Source: Chloroflexota bacterium (lineage in GTDB: Bacteria > Chloroflexota > Anaerolineae > JAAEKA01). Taken from it: DNA of 64,000 nucleotides. The stretch lies in the NCBI GenBank assembly GCA_034717495.1, contig JAYELL010000091.1, positions 1 through 64,000 on the forward strand. The letters run 5' to 3'. Below the pieces are notes generated by a model. That model searched no databases, was not told the DNA's origin, and saw only the letters and a list, made by a program, of their open reading frames with translations. Within the stretch, counting starts at the first letter, position 1. Every line of letters begins with the position of its first letter. This document shows positions 34,944 to 44,428 of this stretch, piece after piece. The position numbers were made by a program, and so were the translations under genes.

Positions 34944-35765
34944 TCACGACTCGGTCGAGTTGCGATTGCTGGCGAAACGAAGCAGAAGGACGAGCAGCAC
35001 GCCAATCAGAATCAATCCAAGTATGACTAACAACCCCGAGGTGGTGTCGCCCTGTTGGGGCGCGCTTTCCGTTGGCACCGACGACTGGCTGATGGCGACG
35101 ATATAGGCTGAGATGTCATCGATATCCTGGTCAGTAAGGGGACCACCCTTTTCCTGGCTCCAGCCTGGCATGGCGGTTCCAAGTATCCCGGTCGCCACTG
35201 TGGCGCGTAGGAACTGCTGGGGGTTGATGCTGGAGAAGGTCTTGGACAAACTGGATCCAACCCGGCCCTGTCCCTGTTCACCGTGACACATGGTGCAGTT
35301 CTGCATGAATAGAGCCTGCCCGTGCCCGGAATCTCCGCTCGCGCCGGGCACGGTAGGCACTGGGGTCACAGGAAAGGGGGTTGCAGTAGGGGCGAGTTCG
35401 CTTCGCCCACCACTGAGGCTGTTCACAAATGCCGCTACATCGTCGATTTCCCCGTCGGTGAGGGGACCTCCCTTTTCCTGGCTCCAGGCGGGCATTGTGG
35501 TGCCCGTTACGCCATTGGCGACAACCTCGTGAACAAATGCTTCGGGAAACAGAGCAGGGAAAGGATCGGAGAGATCGGAGCCTGCGCGGCCCTGGCCATC
35601 CGGGCCATGGCAGACAGCGCAGTCGGCATCGAATATTTGCGAACCCCTGGTGATGTCGCCTTCCTGGGCACTAACGGTGGCCGCAGCGATCAGGAGAAGC
35701 ATCAGCACCACCAGCAGAACACCTGTTATGCGGAAATAGTGGGTGTGCGACTTGTTGCGATGCAT
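34944..35765 (-). CDS. Membrane-bound diheme cytochrome c with duplicated domains
   Basis: This 273-aa protein has an N-terminal signal/anchor (residues ~13-33), two c-type heme sites and a C-terminal membrane helix (~245-265). The heme sites are C49-A-V-C52-H53 and C157-T-M-C160-H161. Each domain ends in a near-identical MPxWSQEKGGPLTD segment carrying the likely methionine ligand, so the two arose by internal duplication. A Pro/Thr-rich linker joins them. ATG 35765 has AAGGAG eight bases upstream. It is the last gene of the Rieske/cytochrome b operon, 75 bp after the previous cytochrome, and probably passes electrons from the bc-type complex. Confidence 0.9.
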   Translation of the reverse strand: MHRNKSHTHYFRITGVLLVVLMLLLIAAATVSAQEGDITRGSQIFDADCAVCHGPDGQGRAGSDLSDPFPALFPEAFVHEVVANGVTGTTMPAWSQEKGGPLTDGEIDDVAAFVNSLSGGRSELAPTATPFPVTPVPTVPGASGDSGHGQALFMQNCTMCHGEQGQGRVGSSLSKTFSSINPQQFLRATVATGILGTAMPGWSQEKGGPLTDQDIDDISAYIVAISQSSVPTESAPQQGDTTSGLLVILGLILIGVLLVLLLRFASNRNSTES

Positions 35766-35840
35766 GAAGTGCGCTCCTTGCTGTCCCAGCAACCTCAAGG
35801 GTACCGGGGACAGGTCATGGACGGGAATGCTGTGAGTGAG

Positions 35841-36617
35841 CTATTCCAGCGTGAGCAGGTACTGGACCAGTCCTTCGAATTCCGCTTCGTTCAGCGTGTC
35901 GCCGTACGTTTTGGGCATCAAGTTCGCTGGGAAACCTTCCACGACGTAGTCGTTAGGCAATAGAATGGACTCCCGGATGTATTCCTCGGCTGACATAGGC
36001 GGTTTTTGCTCCGATCCTCTTGCAGCAATGCCACCTAGGTTGGGTCCGACCATGTCTGGACCATAAGGTTCGCCGTGGCAACCGCCACAACCGTTCGCTG
36101 TATAGACCGCCTCCCCAATCTCAACAGGCGTCGCGTCTTCGGAAATGGGTTCACCGGGGGCCTCAGGTTGGGCGATGCCCGCGCCTGTGGCTGTGGATTC
36201 CCAGTTCATGATATAGCTGGTGACATCGCGAACCTGGTCAGGTCGCAAGGGACCACCATATTCCTGTCCCCAGGTGGGCATCACCGCCGAGTAAGCACCA
36301 CTACCTACAGGCCGGCCTGCAGCAACGGTGGACTCGATGTAACTCTGGAGGGAACCCGACCAACCTACTTCATCAACCCGAGTATCAAAGAAGGCTGTCG
36401 AGTTGAGGGTAGGGGCAACACCGGGAATACCTTCGCCCTGGATTCCATGGCAACCGGAACAGGCATCGGCGAAAACGGTGGCACCATTCTCGACACCGCG
36501 GCCGCCAAAGTTCGCCTCTTTTTCCGGCATACGGGTTTTCTCGCCAGCGCCCACGATGATGACCAGCACCCCGAGAAGCAGAAGGGCGAGAATTCCAACG
36601 GTGATTTTATTGATCAT
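35841..36617 (-). CDS. qcrC: Diheme cytochrome c of the quinol:cytochrome oxidoreductase
   Basis: This 258-aa protein has an N-terminal membrane anchor (residues 5-23), then two CxxCH heme sites, C53-S-G-C56-H57 and C177-G-G-C180-H181. Candidate Met ligands are MPTWGQEYGGPLRPDQ and the late NLMPKTYGDTLNEAE. It lies 15 bp after the cytochrome b stop, the usual place of the cytochrome c subunit in actinobacterial and Chloroflexota bc complexes. It would accept electrons from the Rieske centre. Domain two is only distantly like domain one, unlike in the neighbouring cytochrome. Confidence 0.88.
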   Translation of the reverse strand: MINKITVGILALLLLGVLVIIVGAGEKTRMPEKEANFGGRGVENGATVFADACSGCHGIQGEGIPGVAPTLNSTAFFDTRVDEVGWSGSLQSYIESTVAAGRPVGSGAYSAVMPTWGQEYGGPLRPDQVRDVTSYIMNWESTATGAGIAQPEAPGEPISEDATPVEIGEAVYTANGCGGCHGEPYGPDMVGPNLGGIAARGSEQKPPMSAEEYIRESILLPNDYVVEGFPANLMPKTYGDTLNEAEFEGLVQYLLTLE

Positions 36618-36632
36618 AGTCGTTGTTCCTCA

Positions 36633-38246
36633 CTACTCGTTGGCGTAGCCGGAGTCTTGATGAATGTAGAAGGGCTTTTCGAAGGTTTGCTCGTCCTGTC
36701 CTTCCGGTGTCCAGAACACACGCATCGTAACCTTCTTCAACCCATCCTGCCAGTTTTCGACGATCATCTTGCCATAGCCGTCTCTCAGGCCCGCGTTGCC
36801 CTTCTCAAGGGCCGCGGCGTTTTCCTCATGGATAAAGTCGGCATAGAGTTCCATGACCTCTTCCACTTCGGGACTGGCACCTTCGTTCTGAGATCGGGTA
36901 TCCCATAACCCGGCCTCGGGGGAAATGGTCAGGCTTTCCCATGGGATCTCGCGTACGGGACCGACACCTTCCTCCGGTAGCATAAGCTGCACCACCTCTT
37001 CAGCCGGTGGTGACTCAACGGCATACCAGGGTGTGCCCATCCAGGACAGGATGATAAAGACAGCTGACGCAATCAGGAACAGCGAGAGGGCGACCCGACG
37101 GTCCTTGGCTTTTCGACTGGGGTTGAAGTCGATGTAGGGCAGGATAAACAGGAAACCAAAGACGATAGTCGGCACAATGACACCCATCAGGGTGGGATCA
37201 CCCAGCTTTAACAGGCCCTGGATCCACAGGAAATACCAGGGTGCTTCGGTGTGAAGAGGTGTCTTGAGTGGATTGGCGTGGTGCTCCAGCGGTGCACCGG
37301 GATAGACGCCAAAAACGATGAGCGCCAGGAGAATGAAGGTGATGATTCCAAGAAACATCATCTCATCGGTGAAGACATCGGGCAGATAGTACTTTCGCCT
37401 GTCAGCGGGGACACGTTTTGCTGTATCCTGACCGACCTCCTCTTCAGAGGATGGCAGCGAAATACCAACGCGAACCACCTTATAGTAATGGACGAAAAAG
37501 AAGAAGATGATTACCAGGGGTACAAGCAGCACATGGAGAAGATAAAAGCGTAACAGGCCACTCGGACCGATATCGGGAGCACCGAGCAGGAGCAGCTTGG
37601 TGGCATTGCCCAGGGCAGGTGGCGGTGCCTTGTCGGCCATACTGGTTCCAATGGTGACTGCCCAAAACGCCAGCTGATCCCAAGGCAATAGATAGCCACT
37701 GAAGCTCATGAGCAGTGTTGCCAACAGCAGAACAACACCGGTCAACCAGGTAAACTGCCTGGGTTTTTTATACGAACCTGTCAAAAAGGTGCGCACCATG
37801 TGAAGCACCACGATGATAACCATGGCCTCAGCCGCCAAACGATGGATATCCCGCATAAACTGGCCAAAGGGCACGTTGCTTATGATGTTGAGCATGTCAC
37901 CATAGGCCCGTTCCGGTGTCGGGGCATAATAGATCATGAGGAAAATGCCTGTAATGACCTCGACGACAAACAAGTAGGTGCTCAATAACCCCAATCTGAA
38001 GGTGTAGGTTAGCTTGGTGACAGATTCATGATAAAAGCTGGGTTTGATGTGAAACCAGAAGGACTCAGAGTGCACTTTCAGGCGGGGATTGGGCCGCCGC
38101 GGCTCATCTCCCCGGGCAAGGCCTCGAAGGTCGTTCCAGTTCATGCCAGTAGTAAGCCTGGTGATAAATACATCCAGCTGGCGTAAGGCCCATGGGGAGA
38201 GACCCTCAGTTCGTATCTCGTTGGTGACGTTTTGGAGTATGCTCAT
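36633..38246 (-). CDS. qcrB: Cytochrome b (b6-like) of the quinol:cytochrome oxidoreductase
   Basis: This is the quinol-oxidising, heme b-carrying core subunit. The 537-aa protein joins the cytochrome b6-type N-half with a subunit IV-type C-half. The first heme-ligand pair is H-x13-H (DIHRLAAEAM to VLHMVR). The second pair is H-x14-H (LLHVLL to FVHYYK), and the x14 spacing is the b6-type spacing. The Qo-site PEWY motif reads EAPWYF. About 110 extra residues follow the last helix, a soluble tail with conserved VTMRVFWTPEG. GGGAG precedes ATG 38246. Rieske is 71 bp upstream. Confidence 0.93.
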   Translation of the reverse strand: MSILQNVTNEIRTEGLSPWALRQLDVFITRLTTGMNWNDLRGLARGDEPRRPNPRLKVHSESFWFHIKPSFYHESVTKLTYTFRLGLLSTYLFVVEVITGIFLMIYYAPTPERAYGDMLNIISNVPFGQFMRDIHRLAAEAMVIIVVLHMVRTFLTGSYKKPRQFTWLTGVVLLLATLLMSFSGYLLPWDQLAFWAVTIGTSMADKAPPPALGNATKLLLLGAPDIGPSGLLRFYLLHVLLVPLVIIFFFFVHYYKVVRVGISLPSSEEEVGQDTAKRVPADRRKYYLPDVFTDEMMFLGIITFILLALIVFGVYPGAPLEHHANPLKTPLHTEAPWYFLWIQGLLKLGDPTLMGVIVPTIVFGFLFILPYIDFNPSRKAKDRRVALSLFLIASAVFIILSWMGTPWYAVESPPAEEVVQLMLPEEGVGPVREIPWESLTISPEAGLWDTRSQNEGASPEVEEVMELYADFIHEENAAALEKGNAGLRDGYGKMIVENWQDGLKKVTMRVFWTPEGQDEQTFEKPFYIHQDSGYANE

Positions 38247-38317
38247 TTCAGATTACTCCCTGGCCGGCTTCTGTGACTCCGGCCGAATGAATATCGGTTC
38301 AGGGCACCCAGTTATGA

Positions 38318-39031
38318 TTAGTTGGAGGAACCGAGGAGTTTTTCGCCTGTGTTCGCCCAGACCTCAGCGTCGGGGTCAGTGAGCGGAAGTGCTTCTCCGC
38401 CTTCGGTGACCTCTGCCAGCACCTGACCGTTCTTTTCCAGGCGCATGACAAACTGGTCAAGCGATCGGGGCGCCGGTCCCTCGATGTATTTCCCATCATG
38501 TTGGAATTTAGATCCATGGCAGGGACATTCGAAGCGCTGGGTTTGATCCTTCCACTCGTAAAGGCATCCCAGGTGCGTGCAAACCCGATAAAGGGATCGA
38601 ACCCCGTCCGCGTCGTTGACCAGCCAGAAGGCGCCATCCAGATTCTGGACAGGAGAGGCACCGACCTGAGGCATGGAGCTTGCAGATCCGAGATTGAAAA
38701 CACCACCGAACTCACCTTCCTTGAATCGGGGCAAGGCAAAAGCAAAGGAGGCGATCCCGGCTTCGACCAGAACCAGGCCCAAAGCCGCTCCCCAGGCGTA
38801 GGTAAGGAATTCGCGACGATTAACTGGTTCTGGCGACACACGCCCGGCCTTTTTGGCGGCCTTATCTTCTTCCTTGACCTGACGACCAGATTTGCGATAT
38901 GAACCCTGGTCGCTGCGGTATTCGGTACCAGCTGCCGAATCCCTGGCTTGCTGTTGCCGCTTTTCTTCCAGAAATTTCTGTTGTTCCGGACTCAGTTCAC
39001 CATCTGAGCCAGTAGATTTGGGGTTGGCCAT
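38318..39031 (-). CDS. qcrA: Rieske iron-sulfur protein
   Basis: This 237-aa protein supplies the [2Fe-2S] centre of the complex. Ligand boxes are C151-T-H153-L-G-C156 and C169-P-C171-H172-GSKF, with the disulfide cysteines at 156 and 171. The N-terminal 70 residues are very hydrophilic and charged. They precede [15 protein letters not shown] and a single membrane helix (about 77-100), which resembles a Tat-type anchor with RR. ATG 39031 has AGGAGG six bases upstream. It is the first gene of the four-gene respiratory operon, with a perfect consensus promoter and a ~150-base leader. Confidence 0.96.
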   Translation of the reverse strand: MANPKSTGSDGELSPEQQKFLEEKRQQQARDSAAGTEYRSDQGSYRKSGRQVKEEDKAAKKAGRVSPEPVNRREFLTYAWGAALGLVLVEAGIASFAFALPRFKEGEFGGVFNLGSASSMPQVGASPVQNLDGAFWLVNDADGVRSLYRVCTHLGCLYEWKDQTQRFECPCHGSKFQHDGKYIEGPAPRSLDQFVMRLEKNGQVLAEVTEGGEALPLTDPDAEVWANTGEKLLGSSN

Positions 39032-39188
39032 ATGGCTGCCTCCTGATGGCGCCTGAGGTAGGAAAAACTGTGGTGCAATCAGACCTGTGCTCAGTCATGA
39101 CCCTGCAATTTCGTTGCAACTACGAGGCGCTGCATTTGCTATCAGAGGGAAAGTGGTCCCAGCTCGTTTATGCCGGGAGAGACGCCGA

Positions 39189-39217
39189 ATTATAACATGC
39201 GGGTATACCTCTGTCAA
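39189..39217 (-). promoter_or_regulatory. Consensus promoter of the Rieske/cytochrome b/cytochrome c operon
   Basis: TTGACA (39217-39212) and TATAAT (39194-39189) are both perfect and 17 bases apart, and the -10 is extended (TGTTATAAT). Start near 39182 leaves a ~150-base untranslated leader before the Rieske ATG. Confidence 0.85.
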
Positions 39218-39299
39218 AACAGTTGCTCTTGACGGGAAAAAAAGGGACGGGCATCGACAATGCTTTCCGCAAAATACACCCGGACACGCACAGGGGCCG

Positions 39300-39734
39300 T
39301 TACTCCTCCGACGTGATCGGACCACGCCGCTTCTTTTTTTCACTTCGCCGCCGCTTGGCTTCGAGGCGCCGCCTTCTGGCCGCTGCGCTGGGTTTCGTGG
39401 ACCGTCGTTTCTTGGGCCGCTTGAGCGCTGTGGATAGTAAATCGCGGAAACGACCGATAACATCTTCCCTGTTTTCATGCTGGCTGCGGCCGGCCTGTGA
39501 TGTGAGGTGAAGGATGCCATCGTTGTCCAGGCGCCCTTTAAGCCTGGACATGGCTCTCTTTCGCTGTTGCTCGCCAAGGCTTGGCGTGGTGGCGAGATCA
39601 AAGAGGAGTTCGACCTTCGTCTCCGTTCGTTGGGCGTGCTGACCACCAGGGCCACTGCTGCGCGCGTATCGAAAACGCAGTTCGTTGAATGGGATAGTGA
39701 TGTTCCGGTTGATGATGATATCTTTGTCTGTCAA
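39300..39734 (-). CDS. arfB: Peptidyl-tRNA hydrolase ArfB-type ribosome rescue factor
   Basis: This 144-aa protein carries the release-factor GGQ loop (SSGPGGQHAQRTETKVELLFD). Its C-terminus is an arginine/lysine-rich tail (from about residue 108 to the end), the part that enters the empty mRNA channel in E. coli ArfB. It would free peptides from ribosomes stalled on broken mRNA. Length matches ArfB, not RF1/RF2. The start appears to be TTG 39734, about ten residues before the conserved core as in other ArfB proteins, since no ATG is available. AGG precedes it weakly. Confidence 0.9.
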   Translation of the reverse strand: MTDKDIIINRNITIPFNELRFRYARSSGPGGQHAQRTETKVELLFDLATTPSLGEQQRKRAMSRLKGRLDNDGILHLTSQAGRSQHENREDVIGRFRDLLSTALKRPKKRRSTKPSAAARRRRLEAKRRRSEKKKRRGPITSEE

Positions 39735-39760
39735 TGAAGGGACCTGTTGTATGCTTCGGG

Positions 39761-40771
39761 CTAGGGCGTGCCACCGGTCAGTGGAATCGTTGTCGTGAGT
39801 GGCTGGCCGGTTGTCAGCGGCACGGTTACAGTCAAGGGTTGATCAGGCAGTAGCGGCGCTGTCGGTAAAGGAAAGAGACGCTCGACGCGAATCGAACGCG
39901 TATTCTCATAGTAATCGGGACAGGTGGACTGGTCGAATTCTGTTACCCGATTTCGAAAAACAGAGACCTGATAGACGGCGGCACCCTGCCGCATTTGCCC
40001 ATCCTCACCCGGGTAAAGAGTAAGTTCTTTGTCCTGCCACTGGAATAGAAGAGGCATCACCTGTCGATCAATGCGGCAGCCGTCCATGTCGATTGTGGAG
40101 ATCACAGGGCAATCGCTATCTGCTTCGGCGGTCGACATCAGGAGAGAATCATCCAGTAGGTCGACGTCAGTGGCTCCGAGGAAGAGCAGCCCGTGGTCGT
40201 CATACACCTGCAGCTCGTAGCCATGGCTTTGGGGTAAATACCGGCGGATGGTCACAGTGCTGGTTATCGTTGCCGTAGGCGACAGCTGCGCGGTGGTCAT
40301 GGTTCGGGTCAGTGGTTCGATGAGATCGGTCCATGCAATCATCCGGTAGGACTGGTTAACCGCCAGGGGCGGGGGGTCTCCCAGATAGTCCAGTGTCAGG
40401 GTAATGCCTTCGGCAACCTCGCCCAGAGTAAAGGAACGATGGGGCAAGTTGACCGGATCTTCGTCGGTAGCCAGGAGACTTGCCTGAAATTCGATGATCT
40501 GGCCGTTCGCGTAAGCGGTCAATAGGTCGGGTGAGAGAGGATCGTCGGGAAGCAGGATCCAGGATTGGATTGCGCCATCTCCCGTGCAATGTTCAGGCTG
40601 GACGATGGGTGTTGGCGTGATGTTGATCGGGCGCGGGGCAGGAAGTTCTTCGGGCAGAACGCACGCCACGAGCAGCATCGCCAACAGGCACAAGGCTGAG
40701 GCCAGGAAAAGAGTGGTTCTGTAACTCCTGGTTCTCAGCCTTGATTGCGTCACAACATCACCGGATGACAC
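39761..40771 (-). CDS. Secreted lipoprotein of unknown function
   Basis: This 336-aa protein has a positively charged N-terminus, a hydrophobic segment and a lipobox LLVAC (about residues 33-37), so it should be lipid-anchored on the outer face of the membrane. The mature part has several cysteines (CTGDG, DCPV, DGCR, TCPDYY) that could pair. The last ~40 residues are a low-complexity proline/threonine tail of repeated PLT-T motifs. No family is recognised. The GTG at 40771 starts seven bases after the valS stop, with the GGAGGG at the end of valS as possible ribosome-binding site, so it may be read with valS. Confidence 0.65.
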   Translation of the reverse strand: MSSGDVVTQSRLRTRSYRTTLFLASALCLLAMLLVACVLPEELPAPRPINITPTPIVQPEHCTGDGAIQSWILLPDDPLSPDLLTAYANGQIIEFQASLLATDEDPVNLPHRSFTLGEVAEGITLTLDYLGDPPPLAVNQSYRMIAWTDLIEPLTRTMTTAQLSPTATITSTVTIRRYLPQSHGYELQVYDDHGLLFLGATDVDLLDDSLLMSTAEADSDCPVISTIDMDGCRIDRQVMPLLFQWQDKELTLYPGEDGQMRQGAAVYQVSVFRNRVTEFDQSTCPDYYENTRSIRVERLFPLPTAPLLPDQPLTVTVPLTTGQPLTTTIPLTGGTP

Positions 40772-40777
40772 GGTGTG

Positions 40778-43525
40778 CTAACCCTCCAGTGCCTGCAAGC
40801 GCTTCTCGATTTGCGCTTTCTTGCTTTCCCATTCAGCCAGGTGGCCTCGCGCGGCCTCCACCACTTCGGGTGGCGCGTTGTTGACGAAACCGGGATTGGC
40901 CAGGCGGCCTGCGTTGCTGGCTACCTGTCGTTCGACGTTGGCCAGTTCCTTGTGCAAGCGGGCGACCTCTGCATCCAGATCGACCAAACCAGCCAGAGGA
41001 AGGGCGACCGTAATGCCTCCGGCTACCAGGCCCACAGATTTTGGTGGAATCTCCAGAGTCTCAGCGATTTCCACCTGATCCATGTTCAGGCGGGCCAATG
41101 TTGCTATGACGGCGATCTGTTCGCTTACCAGTGCCGTGTGTTTCCCGGCACTGAACAGAGCATCGATCTTTCGGCCCGGGGCCACATCATACTCGGCGCG
41201 GGCGTTGCGGATCGCACGGACGATCTCCTCGATTCGGCCGAAGTCTTCCTCGGCTGCCAGATCTCTCGACCCCGCCTCCGGCCATGGCGCGATGATCAGC
41301 GCTTCAGGCCAGCCACCATCGGGCGCGAGCTCATCATCGGTGGCTATTGCTGCCCGCTTCAAGATCTGCCAGATCTCTTCGGTCACGAATGGAATGAAGG
41401 GATGGAGAAGCCTGAGAGTCTGGTCAAGAGCATTGATCAGAATATGGGCCGTGCGCCAGGCATCCGCACCACCTTTTGCCAGCTGAGTCTTGGCGATTTC
41501 GATGTACCAGTCGGCCAATTCGCTCCAGATGAAGTCATAGGCTTGACGGGCCGCTTCGCCAAACTGGTAACTCTCGATGAGACGGGTTACCTCGGCAATG
41601 GTCCGGTTGAGTCGACCCTCGATCCACAGGTCAGCCAGGCTGCCTGAGTTTGCAGGGGAACCCGGCGCTGTGCCCTGGGGCTGTTCCGGCATCTGGGCGG
41701 CCAATTTTCCCAGGTTGCTCACCGTGAAGCGGGCGGCATTCCAAATCTTGTTGGCAAAGTTGCGGTTGGCGCGGACACGGTCCATGTTCAGATTCATGTC
41801 GTTCCCTGGTGTGGAGCCAGTCAGCAATGTCAAACGCAGGGCATCGGCGCCGTAATTGTCCATGACCTCGATGGGATTGATCACATTGTTGTAGGTCTTC
41901 GACATCTTCCGCCCCTGAGCATCTCTGACGAGCCCATGCAGGTAGACGGTATGGAAGGGAATGTCATTGGTGTACATCAATCCTTGCATGATCATCCGGG
42001 CGACCCAGAAGAAGAGGATGTCGTAGCCTGTGCCCAACACGTCAGTAGGATAGTAACGGCGCAGATCTTCGGTATCCTCAGGCCAGCCCAGCGTACTGAA
42101 GGGCCAAAGGCCGGAGCTGAACCAGGTGTCCAACACATCCGGATCTTGTTCCAGAGCCACCGGTTCCTTGTAATGCTCGATAGCCTGGTCCTGTGCTTCT
42201 TGCTCGCTGCGAGCTACGAAGACCTGCCCATCGGGTCCGTACCAGGCAGGGATGCGATGGCCCCACCAAAGCTGACGGCTGATGCACCAGGGGCGCAGGT
42301 TTTCCAGCCAATGGTAATACACCTTGGTGAATCGCTCCGGGATGATCTTGATACGGTCGCTGCGCACCGCGGCCAGCCCCATTTCGGCCATGGGCGCCGT
42401 GTTCACGAACCATTGCTTGCTGACCAGTGGTTCGATGATCTCGCCGCCGCGTTGGGCTCGTGGCACTTGCATGGCATAGGGCTCTTCGCTGATGACGAGA
42501 CCAGCCTCGGCCATATCCTGCCACAACCTGGTGCGAGCTTTGAAGCGCTCCATACCGGCGTAAGGGCCCGCCTCGTGGTTCAGGGTGGCGTCCTTATTCA
42601 TGATATTGACGGTTTGCAGCCCATGTCGCTGGCCAATGTCGAAGTCATTGGGATCATGTCCAGGTGTGATCTTCAATGCGCCGGTGCCGAATTCCATGTC
42701 CACGTAGGTATCGTGGATGATCGGAATCGGCCGGTTGAGTATGGGTACCAGGCAGGTCTTGCCGATCAGATCCCGGTAGCGTTCGTCGTCGGGATGGACT
42801 GCCACCGCCGTGTCGCCCAGGATGGTCTCAGGGCGGGTGGTCGCTACCGGAATGTAGCCTTTGCCCGGCCCCTCCTTCAGATCGACTCCTGCCACCGGGT
42901 ACTTGAAATAGTAGAGCGTCCCTTGCTCCTCTGTGTACTCCACTTCCACATCGCTGACGGCAGTTTGGAGGCCTGGCGACCAGTTCACAATGTATTCGCT
43001 CTGGTAGATCAACCCCATTCGATAGAGTCGCACGAACGCTTCCCGGACGGCCCTGCTAAGACCGTCGTCCAGGGTAAAGCGCTCCCGGTCCCAGTCGCAA
43101 CTGGCGCCGATACGCCGTAGCTGCCCCACAATCCTTCCGTGGAACTGGCGTTGCCAGGCCCAGGTCTCCTCGATGAATGCCTCGCGGCCGATTTCCTCGC
43201 GGCTCGTGCTCTCATCGCGCAACTTGCGTTCGACCTGCAGTTGAGTGGCAATGCCGGCATGGTCGGTACCGGGTATCCACAGGGAAGCCCGCCCTTGCAT
43301 CCGGTGGTAGCGGATCATCAGATCTTCCACGGTCACGAATAACGCGTGGCCCTGATGCAGAACACCGGTGACATTGGGTGGTGGAATGGCGATGACAAAG
43401 GGTTTGGCATCGGGACCGGCGACTTCTGGCTTGAACCAATTCTGCGCCTCCCACCAGGAATATAGCCTGCCCTCAGCGGCTGCAAAATCGTATCTTGTTG
43501 GCATATCAAAAGGTGAGTCAGTCAT
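40778..43525 (-). CDS. valS: Valyl-tRNA synthetase
   Basis: ValS charges tRNA-Val and edits mischarged threonine. The 915-aa protein has the class I HIGH box as PPPNVTGVLHQGHAL, the KMSKS box as GRKMSKTYNN, the editing domain (ATTRPETILGDTAVAVHP), WNSP-like ..VNWSPGLQTAVSD, and a C-terminal coiled-coil arm (LDAEVARLHKELANVERQV). The start is ATG 43525, with AAGGA six bases upstream inside the end of the methyltransferase gene. The ATG at 43531 directly touches that site. It is the second gene of an operon controlled by a valine T-box. Confidence 0.97.
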   Translation of the reverse strand: MTDSPFDMPTRYDFAAAEGRLYSWWEAQNWFKPEVAGPDAKPFVIAIPPPNVTGVLHQGHALFVTVEDLMIRYHRMQGRASLWIPGTDHAGIATQLQVERKLRDESTSREEIGREAFIEETWAWQRQFHGRIVGQLRRIGASCDWDRERFTLDDGLSRAVREAFVRLYRMGLIYQSEYIVNWSPGLQTAVSDVEVEYTEEQGTLYYFKYPVAGVDLKEGPGKGYIPVATTRPETILGDTAVAVHPDDERYRDLIGKTCLVPILNRPIPIIHDTYVDMEFGTGALKITPGHDPNDFDIGQRHGLQTVNIMNKDATLNHEAGPYAGMERFKARTRLWQDMAEAGLVISEEPYAMQVPRAQRGGEIIEPLVSKQWFVNTAPMAEMGLAAVRSDRIKIIPERFTKVYYHWLENLRPWCISRQLWWGHRIPAWYGPDGQVFVARSEQEAQDQAIEHYKEPVALEQDPDVLDTWFSSGLWPFSTLGWPEDTEDLRRYYPTDVLGTGYDILFFWVARMIMQGLMYTNDIPFHTVYLHGLVRDAQGRKMSKTYNNVINPIEVMDNYGADALRLTLLTGSTPGNDMNLNMDRVRANRNFANKIWNAARFTVSNLGKLAAQMPEQPQGTAPGSPANSGSLADLWIEGRLNRTIAEVTRLIESYQFGEAARQAYDFIWSELADWYIEIAKTQLAKGGADAWRTAHILINALDQTLRLLHPFIPFVTEEIWQILKRAAIATDDELAPDGGWPEALIIAPWPEAGSRDLAAEEDFGRIEEIVRAIRNARAEYDVAPGRKIDALFSAGKHTALVSEQIAVIATLARLNMDQVEIAETLEIPPKSVGLVAGGITVALPLAGLVDLDAEVARLHKELANVERQVASNAGRLANPGFVNNAPPEVVEAARGHLAEWESKKAQIEKRLQALEG

Positions 43526-43527
43526 GA

Positions 43528-44334
43528 TCATTCCTTCCTGCCATCCGAATTCTCCAGGGATGGTTGATCTTTGCGCGATACAACGACAAGGCGGCGGGAT
43601 AAAGCTTGAAATGGGAGAAGATCAGGAGGTGCCGCAAGCGCTCCATAATAGGCAACTGGCTCAAGTTCTGCTTGCGACAGCATTCGTGTCAATTCGGTTG
43701 CCGTATAAACATGCACTCTGAAGGACAACATGTGCCGCTCACCACGTTCATCGGCCCACAGCCAGTATTCCTGATTCATGCCGCTGATCGGATCGAATTC
43801 GCGGCTGGTGCAGACCAATAGATCATCGATCTCGAACCAATCGGTGGGGCGAAAAGAGCTCATGATGTAATCGCGATGGGTCAGATCGACGATGAAGACC
43901 CCGCCAGGTTTGAGCACGCGCTGAACCTCGGAGAGTACTCGTTGGTTCTCTGCAGGATCCTCAAAGTAACCGAAAGCCGAAAAGATGTTGATCACCGCAT
44001 CGAATCGACCGGTCCATTGCTCGGGTAGCTCGCGCATGTCACCCTGCTGCCAGGAAACATCCTGGTCCGATTGCGCTGTCGTTTCCCGGGCACTGTCCAG
44101 CAGAACAGTGGAAAGATCAAGGCCGGTCATAGAATAGCCGATCTGAGCCAGGGGCACACTGATGCGACCGTAGCCGCAGGCCAGATCAAGAATCTCAGCC
44201 CCTTCCTGCACACCGTTCAGGCCCAGCAGCGCGGTTATTCCCTCGATTTCCTGGGCTGTCCGAAGTGGATCGCGCGCCTCGCGAAAAAGCTTGAGGTATT
44301 TTTCGTCGAACAGATCTTGCCACCACTCAGTCAT
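43528..44334 (-). CDS. Class I SAM-dependent methyltransferase
   Basis: This 268-aa protein has the Rossmann methyltransferase motif I EILDLACGYGRISVPLA, an acidic end of strand two (TGLDLS), motif II-like QGDMRELPEQW and motif III VLKPGGVFIVDL. The substrate cannot be read. AGGAAAAG lies seven bases before ATG 44334. Its stop is two bases before the valS start, and its 3' end carries the valS ribosome-binding site, so the two are translationally linked. It is the first gene behind the valine T-box leader, hence induced when charged tRNA-Val falls. Confidence 0.88.
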   Translation of the reverse strand: MTEWWQDLFDEKYLKLFREARDPLRTAQEIEGITALLGLNGVQEGAEILDLACGYGRISVPLAQIGYSMTGLDLSTVLLDSARETTAQSDQDVSWQQGDMRELPEQWTGRFDAVINIFSAFGYFEDPAENQRVLSEVQRVLKPGGVFIVDLTHRDYIMSSFRPTDWFEIDDLLVCTSREFDPISGMNQEYWLWADERGERHMLSFRVHVYTATELTRMLSQAELEPVAYYGALAAPPDLLPFQALSRRLVVVSRKDQPSLENSDGRKE

Positions 44335-44428
44335 GGGTTCTTTTCCTGCCGGTTTTCTGCCGGATCAAACGATCGATTGGGCCCTTGCATTGGTGCAGGT
44401 ATATTGCTGTCGTGCCATTCGATGGCCG

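Noticed and set aside
41936-43120. A 394-codon open frame antisense to valS
   Set aside because: valS motifs are continuous on the minus strand. The antisense translation shows no domain.
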